DNA from: Lasioglossum baleicum
Lineage: Eukaryota > Arthropoda > Insecta > Hymenoptera > Halictidae
Assembly (NCBI RefSeq): GCF_051020765.1
Contig: NC_134930.1
Location: forward strand, 9,672,001 to 9,736,000
Direction: 5' to 3'
DNA: 64,000 bases
A program made the position numbers and the translations under genes. Shown here in pieces: positions 24,601-37,000 of the stretch. The notes beneath the pieces are model-generated. The model was not told where the DNA came from. It searched no databases and was given only the letters and a program-made list of their open reading frames with translations. How positions within the stretch are numbered: position 1 is the first letter of the stretch; each line of letters begins with the position of its first letter.

Positions 24601-27600
24601 CTACAGAGTTCCGAATAGAAAGTTGTAGCTGGTTAAACAGTTTGAAACAGAGTTCTATTCGAAGCATTTCGAATTTGAGATGAAATAGGCAACTCGTTTA
24701 CAAATTGATTTTCGCTCGGAAATACGGAGTTTCTTTAATATCGTTTGAATATTAGAATTTATAGTCTATTGGTAAGGTTAGAAAATCCGATACGAATAGA
24801 TCTCTGATCCAACTACGTTCGCAACGATCCCGTCAGAGCTCGGCACCAGCTTGGAGTGCGCCGGATGGGTTGGTTGATTGTACTCTAATCGTGACTCGTG
24901 AGTAACGATCGTCCTCGTGTGTTTGTTTTGTAACGGACGAATCAGAGCTGGGCGATGTCCGGAGGAAACGCACGCGCAGACCCTCGCATGCAGGAAGGAG
25001 CCCCCGGCAGGTGGGAGACGGTCGTTCATCGGCGCTCGCGGACGAAGAGGGCGTGACGGGAGCGGGCCGTCACAACGCGAGCACTCCTCGAGCTCCGCCC
25101 GACCGGAAACTAAGCCCCTCCCAGTTCCCGAATCTGGGCGGGATTCCGCCCGACGCCGGCTACGAGGAGGTCAGCTTCCCCTCCACCCAAAGGACGGAGC
25201 GTACATACCCCACCATCGAGAGATCAAGAAATCCAGAAGGAATTCGTTTCGACCAGGATTTGGAAACATCTTACGACGAGGGATTAAAGAAGAGGCCGTC
25301 TGGTATCTTGAAGACGTCGACCGCGTACGGAACAGACGAGATCAAAAAGACTGTGGTGCCAGCTGCTGGATACACGAATGACACTTGGCCCTCGCAGAAA
25401 ACAGTCCAATGGACCACGAAGAGGGAGAGTGGACTGGAAGGCTGGGATTCGAACATCGACGAGAGCAAGGTGATCAAGGAGTTCTCCTACCAGTACATCA
25501 GACCAAAAGAAGGGGCGGAGTCGAGGGAGGCGGAGTTAAGATGGGCGGAGTCGAGAGAGACGGAGCCTCCGGAGCTTATGAATCTGGTGCAGTGTAGGAT
25601 CAGGTCGTTTGAACTGAGTATGGACAGCTCGACGCCGGTAAAGGAGGTGCTCGCCATGCAGGAGCCGTTGAAAGTGTCGCCACTGCAGACCACCGAGGCG
25701 TTTGTCTCTAGGCTGGACTCCACGAAAAAGCATCCATCGAACCTTAGGAATTTTGCCCTCGGGGAGGCGGAGTCTCAGGAGCAGAAGGGGCGTGGCGTCA
25801 GGGACGGCCACGCCAAGCAGGCGTCCACCGATAGCAACAAGTCGGTAAAGGATCTTCTGGCGGACTTTGAGAGGAAATCTCAACAGGTGCAGAGGCAAGA
25901 GTACAATAGGAAACAGGAGGTGAAGCATCGAGGAGTGTTCAGCGACTCCGAGGCTTTACTGTACGACACCGGGAGCGATCTGGACCAAAGAGACAAGAGC
26001 GAAGAAGGCGAGGGGCGTGGCCAGGAGGCGGAACTCGGGGTGGATCAAGTCGTGCCTGAGGTTACAGACGAGGAGAAATTTTACTGCGATGGTGTGAAGA
26101 AGCAGGGGGACGCCTCTTTCAGACGGAAGAAGAGATCTGCCTCCAGAGAGAGCGGCATGCTTCCAGAAGAGCAAGCCACGCCCTCCGAGGACCTGGAGGC
26201 AGAGCCAAGCCCCAGCTGCAATAGGCTGAGCGTGACAGAATCCTTGCTGACTCATGGAGATCAGTTTTCCGAGGAAAGTGGTGAGGACAGTCCAGAGCTG
26301 AAGCAAGAGGACGTCTGTCCCGAGGAGCATTATCTTCCCATGTCACCTAGGAAGGCGATACTGGATCCCAACTGCGACGACAGACCGAACCCGAAAATGA
26401 TGGAGAGCCTCTTTGCTAATCTAGCCCACGAGGAGAGCTCTTACGTGGAGATGGCTCAGAACGGCATGGCTAGGTCTCTGCTGGCGCCCGATGAGGATAA
26501 CAGGAAGCTGGACTCCGGAGATTATTCAACTTTAGACACACCTCATTACGAGTTCGTCTGCGTGTCCGACAGCAAGATGGAGCCAGTGTACATGGAGGTT
26601 AGTCAATTATCGGAAAAGGACGAGCAAGAAGGTAACAAGATGTCCCCGAAGAAGAGAACGTCTCACGACGACTCTGGGCACTCGAGGTCAGACCTGCCGG
26701 ACATTCTAACCACCCTGAAGACCGACAGCTCGGATGCAGATGACGAGTCGTCCAAGGACTTGGATTCCATCGACGCACCTAGACATCCTAGGTTCAGTTT
26801 ATCGGACACCTTCAGGCCTGCTTCTTATTACCTGGGGGCTAGTAGGACGATGATAGCGGAGCTTCACGACTCCTCCGATAGCGAGCTGGTGTCCCCACCA
26901 CCGATCCCCACTTCGCCTCCTCCGTTGGACGATCTGGAGTCCCTGGACCTGCAGGAGTCGATGGAGATCAAGAAAGCGTGCTCTCAGGTGAAGAAAGACG
27001 GCGGCTCCAATAGAGACTCTCCTAAATCCTGGAACAAGCCGATGGCCCAAGTGGAGACTCACAGAAGCCTATCGCGGTTCTCTGACGCTACCATCAGCTC
27101 CACCTTCAGGGACAGTCGAATATCCCTGGAAAGTGCGTCGGGTAGCGACTCGGTCGATTTGAGGACCCCTGAAGAGGAGGCTAGGCATAGACAGCTGAAG
27201 ACTAGGCCCGTCAGCGAGGTCTGCGAAGTACTGGACAGCTTGGACGAGCTGGAGTCCCTAGGCAGCCGCTTCGACGGGGCCAGCATTGACCTGGACCAGT
27301 ATCTGGAAGAACTCCAAGCCAGAGATGCCTTCAACGTGGACCTGTACGCCAAAGACCTCAGCTACAACAGCATCTACGGGTTCAACGAGAACATGATGGT
27401 GGTGGACAAGCTTCAAAAGAGCACCTGCCTCACAAGGCAGTCTAACCTGGGTAGTTTGGAACAATCGTTACGTTACGATGTCGGCAAGATGGGCTCCGCG
27501 AGCAGCCTACCCTCTATGAGAGTCTGCGATATTCCGCCCTCCCATCAACACTCCCAATCGTTCACAGGAGACGCTCACTATGAAAACATCACCAGCTTCT

Positions 27601-30600
27601 CTCCTTTGAGAAGTTCGCCTGCTTCTTGCCACGCAGTTCGGTCTGATCACGATCAGAATAGAGACAGATTGCGCAGGAGCTCCCAGAATATTTTATTATC
27701 AGCGTCGCACAGCAGGGACTCCAGCTACTCCATGGGCGTGGCTTCGATTTCCACCTCCATGGCCTGTCAGCGGCCCGCCAGCGCTCAATCCTCCTCTATA
27801 AATTCGCCGACTGGACCCAATCTACTCGCTAATGTCCTAAGAACCGCCAGTCCTTTTTCCGACCGTTTCCAGAGCCACTCCAGGTCCGCTAGTCAAGATT
27901 CTGCCCGCTACTCCATGATCTCCAATCACAGATCCTCCTCTAGCCAGGACTCCAGCCATTATCCCGCCCCCGTGGCCCCGCCCAAGTCTAGCCCCGCCAC
28001 ACAATCCTACCTTCCCGCCGATACGCGTGCACAGAACGAATCAGGTGCCCCCTACTACTACTCGGATCTCCAAGCCAGCGTCAGCGCAGCGGATACAGAG
28101 GCTGCCAAGCCGATAGGTCACACCTCCCGTCTCCCACAGCTGAACAACCAACGCGACGACGCTGCGACGGCTTTGAACAAGCGCAACGACATCGGACGTA
28201 TCATCAACCCCATCACCAGACAGCTACCTAGGCAGATTCAGGTGGAGGACATCGACGAAGCCAGGCGCATAGCAGCTGAGCTTCGAAAGACGACCTGCCA
28301 GCTGTTAGCGGATAATAAGGTGGATCTGGTGGACAAGAAAAACTTCTACGAAGCGGACACCTTGAGAAGAGTCAAATCCACCGATCCTCTGCCCGATATA
28401 TCCTCTCCGGAGATCAATACTAGGAACCTGTATCCTCATGGGTTGAGGGATAAGTCGAGTGACCAGAATAATCGCGAGACTTTTGACCTGGCGCAGACTT
28501 CGCACAGGAGATCAAGGTCGTTGGAAGGTTTGCTGGACGATGTGGGTTTGCAGAATTTAGTGGAACAGAGGAATAGAAGCAACAGAGTAGCAACGGTGCA
28601 ACCGACTCAGATAGAGGAGAGGCAACAGAGCGTCAGCAATATAGCGTCCAGCAGTAACTTTAGTTCGGAAGATCCTTGGGAGCAAGACTCCCTGTGGCGA
28701 GAGAGTCTGAGAAGAGTGAGTCTGAGGAATGCTAGATCCCTGGACAACCTGGATAGTCCACCTAGAACAGCTGGATCCTCTTCCGATGCCAAAGGGAGGA
28801 ACAAAGTGACCAGGGGGGCTACTTATGTGAACGATAGCGTGATCAGGAGGGAGAACTGTTTGGAGGAGAACTGCGAGAGGCCCAGAGTGAAGAGGCGGCC
28901 CAACGACGCGACAATCGTGGATGATCTGACCTACGAGAGTCTGTCGATGGACAGGATCCATGCTGGGGGATACGTGTGGGACGCTGAGAACGAGGCGTAC
29001 AGGAAGGCGACCGTCGAGGACGCGAATCATTTTTTAGAGGAGGGCAACCTTCCCCCGGGCCGCTCGATCAGGAGCCAGGAAGGGGCGGGGCCTGCACCAG
29101 GCTCCGCCTCCGGGCCGTTCGAGCTCGACCGCGAGAAGCTACGCCAGTGGGACCTGTTGTCGAGCGCCTGCTTGCTCCAGGAACAGCAGCGCGGCTCGAT
29201 GGCGGACTCGGGGCGAGGGTTGCCTGTTACCCCGGCGCCAGAACGACCTGGAGACGTTCTAGGTCCACGGAACAGCGGTCGCGCGACGACTGGCATCGAC
29301 ACCATCGCCGTCAACACCCAAACGACTGCTACGATCACGGAGAAACCTGCCGACAAGCGAGATACCGAGCAGATCATCAGGCAGGAGATGATGACCGAGA
29401 CCACCAAGCAGGCTTGTAACAGGGCTACAGGTGAGTGGCTCCTCAAGACCGGTGGTGTCTTCAGGAACTGAACTTTCATGATGATCATGATGACTGGCTA
29501 GCCGTGTTCCAAATAACCAAGTCCACACTCGCCCCCTCCCCCGGGGATGATCAGATCGATTCTCGTCATCTGATGGACGCGATGGATGATACGAGAGATC
29601 TCTGTCTAGGCGGGATCGAACGATCGATGGACGAGCTTGCACTACCAAATGTACCTGCGGTTTCATATCTCACGGTGGCTTCGACACTGGTCGCCCGACT
29701 GACTATATGTTCTTCTGTGTTGTTCTCTTGGTTTCTTATATGTTTTTTTTTCTTTTGTCGACGTTGGTCTGGACGATTTTTCGAGATACTTCGAGGTCCT
29801 GTGAGAGATACTTCGATACCCTTTCGTTCGCAAGACATTATTTATATTAACGATAGTTCATCCATTTTTTCAATATAATGTCGAAGGTACCTACTTTATC
29901 GACACTATTTGGTGTACCAGCTGGAAAAGTGGCAGTAAGTAGACCACGGACTTTTATGCTACCGAAAAATCAATTGTACTTCTATCCTATTTTTATAAAA
30001 AGAAAAAAATCTTCAAATTTCTAAGAGGCAAAATTTGCATAAAAATCCACAGTCTACGATCACACCACTCTAAATCGAGTCGAACGCAACAAAAGGGTTA
30101 AAAGGCATCAACGCTTTATAAATATCGCAACGAATTGTGTTTGTAAAACATCGAAAGACCACGCTACAACAAAAATTCTGTTTGTAAAGTATGGGGTTGA
30201 TTTCAGTGGCTACGACTGCATCATTGCACTTTGGCAACTCGCTGGAAGGAGTATAGCAAACTATGTATAACTATTTTGATACAGCTTTTTACGATGTGCA
30301 TTTTTACAATGCGTTTTGATATCGACAGATTTTTCTACTTCTTCCATCGAGTGCTCTCTGTCCTCGCGCACCCGCAAGCAAACTTCGTTCTTCATCCGCT
30401 TAGCTCTTTGTAAATTAACGAACAACAACAGACTGTATAATCAGGAGACTGCTGAGCGTCGTCAACTGTGTCGCCGCCCCCCCCCCCCCGTAGAGCCAGA
30501 TCCCATTCGACTAGACTATCTAACGTCTTCCGTAAACAACAAATAGACAAATGCGTTCGAGCTGTTAGCGGACAAATTCCATTGTTCTTAACCCGTTGAA

Positions 30601-31063
30601 TGCCACGTCACTGCCACGTCGCTTGATAAAATTTCGTCGACTTTCTTTGATTGTAGTAAAAATTGATCTTCAAGTTCGGTAAAAAAAAGATTGCGTCGTT
30701 TTATGTGTGACCGACGTGGCGCTCGAGGTATTAAGGAGACTGTCCGCCGAGTATAGATAATCAAATTTGACCGATTGTTCAGAGTATATGCGTCGTTGCA
30801 GAAGAATGCAGTCGTAGATACCAGTCGCAACGCAGACTGCGTTCCAACTTGCATTTCGCGGTTGTTTCTATCATCTCCGTGTCTCTCTAAATTCTCTCTA
30901 GCCTCTCCATCGATCGCGATTACGTCGAAGAGAGAGAGTATACTCTTGATCACTTGCCTCGAACAGCGAAAGCTAAGAGCTTCGAGCAACGCGGCGACCT
31001 AATTAGTGCGAGTTGGAACACGGCCTGACAGATGAGAGTGTTATGTGTTTCTGTGTGTGTGTA

Positions 31064-31095
<32 letters not shown>

Positions 31096-34000
31096 TTGAT
31101 ATACATATGTGTGTGCGAGAGTGGCCCTCGTTAGGGCCTATTGTCGGGTAAAGGGCCGAGCTTGTTATCGGCCGGTGTCCTGGCCACGCGGATACCCGAT
31201 CATAAGGCTCGCGTGATCGGTGTATCGTTGCGCTCTACCTGTTCGTTAACGATAGATCTAATATCGACTGGTGTACCTTTGTAAGGTGTACCTTTGTATC
31301 TCGATACCGTTTCCGGAAACAGAAATATTCGATCATCTACGAAGCATTCATTCTTTCGAATCTTTCGGGAAACTCGCCACGTTACCTACGGAAACATGGA
31401 TATGATTAATAATCACAGACAAATACAAGGTACCCGGAACATATTGTCATAAACAATTTTCACGGGGTGATCCACGCGAAAGTGAAAATCCAATCGACAT
31501 ATTTAAACCATACAATAGAAATAAGGGATCGGTGTTGCCACTAGCATTTTCTGCCGCGAGAATTCACTTTTCTATCTAACGATTAAGTTCTCTGCTGGTG
31601 TAAGCGTACTCGTGTGTATGCGTGCGTGCGTGTGTATATACAAAACCAATCGTAAGGAATATTTTCGTCAAGCATACAAGTTTAATGTTTCTATTATTTT
31701 TCAAATGCGTCTAGAGAGAGAAGAAAGAATGTCGGTTCGAATATTCTTTGTAAGTAAGAAAATCATACTCTTGATACGAATAATAATTCTGTTTGTAAGA
31801 AATCTGTCGTTTCTCATACATACACTTTTTGTACATTGCACACGCGGCCGATCCGAATTGCCGATCACGTTCGAACCGGACCAAGAGAATTCACGGGGGG
31901 TGGGGGGGAAGGGGAAACGTTATTTCGGAGATTTGCAGGTTCGTAAAATTGCAACGATTTACGGTTCCCCCGGGGGGTGGCCCGAAAATCCGAGAGACCG
32001 TGATTATTTCTCGGGGCCCGCGATAAGCCCGAATTTATCCGCGAAACTCACGACACTGCCTTGCGACGTGCTATAGCAGAGAATACGCTATACATACCTA
32101 CACCGTGGCGTATTTTTATCTGTGACTCCGGGCTCCGCTTAGGTTTCCGCGTCACGCGCCAAACTTACGAATCGAGGGATCGATCGAACGATCAAAATTT
32201 CCAAGCGAGGATCGGCCGAGGCTGTCAAATAAATGCTGAGGAACGGAAGTTATGCCGAGGGGAGTTACTGGGACACCCTTCTGCAGAGATTTTTACAGGT
32301 CTACGTTGGCGAGAGGACAATTCCGGTTGGTGCGGATCCTGTGAGTAATCATGACAGGATTTTTGTTCGAATTCGACGAATAAGCAGGATCTCTATAAAC
32401 GATTAATTTATTTTCCATTAAAATGATTGAGGAATGAAAGAACTTTATATTCAGCTCCAGTTTTATTTGCATAAATATCCGCAGTCTAAACATCGATGAA
32501 CAATTTCACGTCCCTCGGTAACAGCGAGTCAAAACAAATCCTACTGGACGCTCTCTCGTATGCAAGAAGTTTGTATAACGGTCGTGTCGGAGAGAGGAGA
32601 GCCCTCCTCTCTTAATAAGTACGTTCACCTTCGCTTGAACACCGAAAACGCCTGGATCAAAGTGGACGCGGCTGCATTCTCGTTCGGCGGAGGCGAGAAA
32701 AAGACGATGTGATCGAGAAAGAGGGAGAGAGAGAGAGAGAGAAGAAACATCGAAGGAAAACGAGGGAGAGGGAAAGAGGGAGAGAGGTCCGTTGACCGGA
32801 ATCGCGAGAACGAGTTCGAGGAGAAGGTCGCGCGGCGAGAGAAAAGAAAAGAAAAAAGTCGAAAGTAAAGACGAACGCGAGAGCGGAGAATCCGTACGAC
32901 GACCAACCGCGTCAGCACTCGGATAATCCGCATAAATTCGATTAAATCCGACCCCGTAAGCCAAATAATGGGTTGGACCGTTCTGGAGCCTGCGTTTCGA
33001 CCACCCACGAACAGTTCGTTCGCCTAACAACTATTATTATTATCTAGCGACCCGATTACCAAAAATTCTTCTATTCTAAACCTTAAATTAGATTAATTAA
33101 ATTCGCACAATAACACAATTTTCCGACTAAATTTCGACGCGCCGAAATAATGAAATCCGATTAGGAGGACACGGAGAAAGGACGGGGGTATCGGTTGGGT
33201 ATAGTGTGCGAGCAGGTAGCGTCGAAGACCTTTCGAGAAATCGCGATCTATGTAACGGCTGGCATTTGGTCGTCGGCCGCAGCAATGGCGACCGCGGCGC
33301 CATAAACGCAGTCGGTCATAACGCGCTAAGCGTGTTACACGGTCGTTGTACGTTGCACTTTGTGTCGCTGGGTTCAACAGCACCACCGACAATCGATGGA
33401 CGACACGACACGACGCACGCTGCACGGTTGCACGTCCTGCACGTTGCACGCCGTTGCACACCGCGTGCACTTTCTTTTCTTTCCAACGCGGACGACGATC
33501 TGACGACGACGACGTGGACGGCTGAAAGCGACCGCGAACCACGTCAGCACGGAACACGGGGGCTGCAAGGAATTAATGTTGCGAGCCTCCCTCGTGAACT
33601 TAATTACGCTGCTAGCCTGAAAAATTGCCGCGGAGACAGCAAGTATAGCGCCGACTGTTAGGCGATTTTTAATCCCCGATAATCGCGAGCTGGTTGTCGA
33701 GCAATCTTGACATTGAGAGATTTTTTTGTTTAAATTTTCTTAATCCTCCTATCTTAACACATTACCGATCGATAATTATTGGCATATGGCTAAACACTTT
33801 TTACTGGAACCTGTCAAGGTAGCAACAGTAATTTTCATTGTAAACTAACAGGTCACCCTCGATAACGTCATGTAATAGTTTCGTTTAAGATTGCAATGTA
33901 AAAGAAAATTTCTATGCTTTCTTTTGGTACAGCACAATTATTGAAAATCCTATTATGTGTTAAGTAGTATTTCCACTTACTCAATGTCTAGTGATTGAGT

Positions 34001-37000
34001 AATTAGCGTAGATGACAGCTAATAAATTGAAAACCGAACGCTTTTGCGGATTGGCCAACCACGAAAGCTTCACAGAGTTTAGTCCGACCTGTTCAGAACT
34101 GATTGACACGCCGTTAAATCCATCTTCAGGCTCTAGCGAGAGACCCGAACGGGTCCTGAGGCTAATGGCCGGCCTCCGTTAATTAGGGTCCTTCGGTGAA
34201 TTTGCTACCCGACCCTCGTTAAAGAGGGTAAAGAGGGTAAAGAGGAGATCCGGACTAGTCAAGGGACCTTCCAAACCTCCTATTTTATGGCCAAGCCTGA
34301 TCGATACTTCCGGTTACCATCTATGGTTACATCCTTCAATTAGTTCCTTGAGCTTGCCTGAGCTCTGTACACTGCACCTTTTTTGCCTCGTCAATCCATT
34401 AGCTAATATAATTGTCTGTACCTCGCCTGTGATCGCAGTCCATGGTATTGCAGTAGAGCCAGTTTACATTCTTCTTCTTATAAATCCGTAGAATATATAT
34501 TATGCATATGTAAAATACAAACATTTTATATACATATATCAGTCTCTGTAACGAATAAGCGAAGACAGTGTAATGAAACTACGTATCTGCGTATATATTT
34601 ATTGAACCACCAATTTTGTCCCAGCCGTCCGACTTGTCGTTCAGTTACACTACTGATTTCCGCAAAAACGGCGAAACTTGAAAAAACGAAAATTTTCGGA
34701 TGTATGATTTGTATGATGATGAACAATTTTCCAATTTTTACTAGGAGAATATGATGAAGAGAGTGGCGCCACAACGAATAATTTTTCGGCGATTTTCCCG
34801 GGGTTGGGGTGGAAAATCGCGGTCAGCGTGCTCGCCTGTATAATTCAGTTGCGCGGCAGGCCGCATCAGAGATCGATGCCTCGACGTCTTTGGGCGTCTT
34901 GAAATATCGATGAGTGGCTCGGACGGGGCTTCTTAATCCATCAATCGGCGGAATCGTCTGTCAGTTCCTCGCGGATCAATTCCCCCGAGACTGCTTCTCC
35001 GACGAGAAATATTTCAGTCGTACGCGAGCGAGGCATTAGGGTCGTTCGATGCAACGGTGCACTCCAGCGCAGAATATTTGATTATCTCCTATGCCCGCTC
35101 GATTGTCGCACAATGTTCTAAAATGTTACATAACGTTTCACAAAAGCTCCCCCGATCCATTAAAATACAAACCCCTCTTTCAGGCAGGTGTAACCTTGTA
35201 ACCTTTCTACCATTTTGATTAGCTCCGGAAATAAATCCTGCAGATATTTCCGCGAAATCTCTTTCAAACTTCTCATCCCGGTTCCTTCGACTAGAAAATA
35301 TGCTCTGCCATTTGATTCCGAGCCAATTAAGGTCGTCTTCGGACTCATGATTCTCCTTCCCTATTTCCAGCGCAGCGGGGGGAGTTCAATTTGAACGACT
35401 TTGCCAGATTTTGACGAACGGACTCGTTCCCCGGACATAATTGTTTTTTTTTTTCAAATCCTCGATCAATTTTCCGACTGATTACTTTATGGGAAAACTA
35501 TGTCGTCGCAACGTTTTCTCTCGGAAACTCAACAATAATTGTCGAAGGTTCTGGTCCGATCTATTTCCCGTGTTGTGCCCGCTTTTACCAGCATTTCTTC
35601 CGCTAGGAGAAACTATGAAATTACCTGCGCACGCAGGATCCAGGCCAGCTGCTATGGAACAAATCGTTCGACGAGTATTCCAATTTCCGGACAACTTTTT
35701 GCTCGGTTGGAAATCGGCGACCCGATTTTCACCAGTTTTTCCTGACTGCAACACTGTGGTCTCTCATGTGAACGACAAAGATTGCGAGATTCGAAGGGTC
35801 CTTTATACTGTAAACATTTTTTTATTGAGAAGATCTCATAAGAGATTTATTACAACACTAGCTTTTGCCCGCGGCTTCGCTCGCACAGAAAACCGTTTAA
35901 TGCCCTCGGAAATTGATATTGTTTCTCCATATAAAACCTTTTAACCCCCCATTCACCCCTATAGAGTTTTAATTTTATGTCATGCCGCAATCTTAGATTT
36001 CAAAACCCCTTTTCACCCCCTTAGGGGATCAATTTTTTAAAATGCCGAAACAGGTGTTTGATTAATTATATCAAAGAGCATTAAGACCAAGTACGAAGTA
36101 AATCCGACCACGAACAAAATATTCCTCATACAAACGTTGCAACCCCTTTTCACCCCCTTGGGGGTTGAATTTCGAAATATCCTTTCTTATCCCTTGTATA
36201 GATCATAAAGGAAACCTCTGTGCAAAATTTCAACTTTCTAGGTCCAAGGGTTTAGCCTGGGCGTTGATAGGTGAGTGAGTCAGGACTTCGTTTTTATATT
36301 GTATAGATTAGAGATACATACAAACAAAACCAAAGTATACGGAGCAAGTAATCTCTACAAATTAAAAGTGAGGGTATACCATTCTTTTGTTTTTCCGTAA
36401 ACGCGCAGGTTACAGTTTTTTAGATTCTGTAGAAATATTGGAAAATTTTCTGGTCCAGTTAACCGTGCAATTTTTGATGGGGCTAGGCCAAGTATGGGAG
36501 GGTGGTGGAGCAGGATCGTGAGAGAACATTGAGCGTCGCGTCGCGCGTCGGTGCGGTCGAGCCAACGGGCAACCTAACCGGTCGAATGGTAAACAATCGA
36601 AATATCAGGACTTTTATTCGGTATTGAAAGCCGACACGCTATTCAGAGTATTTCATTCGCCCACGGCGAGACACCTACCGCGGTTCCGACGACAAAAGGG
36701 AGGCTCGTGGACGGACGTCTCCGCCGCGTGCGATTAGGCCCTTCCACTCTCGCTATACTATACCACACCACACACCATACCATACGTTCCTATTAACAAA
36801 GAACAACGGCGTCGATGAAACAGACGGAGACACTCCCATGCTCTCTCGTTCTCAAACCATATGCCAGTCGTGCGTATTATTTCATCAAAAAAAATTCGAA
36901 AAATTATTATTCAATCCGATGGCTTCCTCGAGCCATTTTTCATTCGGAACATCATCGGAAAATAATTTACACGAATTTCGCACGAGATTACTTTTCTATA

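Noticed and set aside
29431..29471. Read-through end of exon 10 as the natural C-terminus
   Set aside because: The GTGAGT donor at 29431 is strong and the codon phase matches exon 11. A short tail ending at 29471 would need intron retention, and no polyadenylation signal was noticed nearby.
33206..33661. Overlapping long frames on both strands
   Set aside because: The CpG-rich, stop-poor composition explains them; neither strand shows a domain.
34130..34260. Short GTAAAGAGG tandem repeats considered as a possible CRISPR-like or regulatory array
   Set aside because: Only three contiguous units with no spacers; an ordinary simple repeat in a eukaryotic intron.
35160..35348. 62-codon minus-strand frame starting with ATG
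   Set aside because: The composition is protein-like, but the length is within chance expectation and there is no promoter, splice or homology support.
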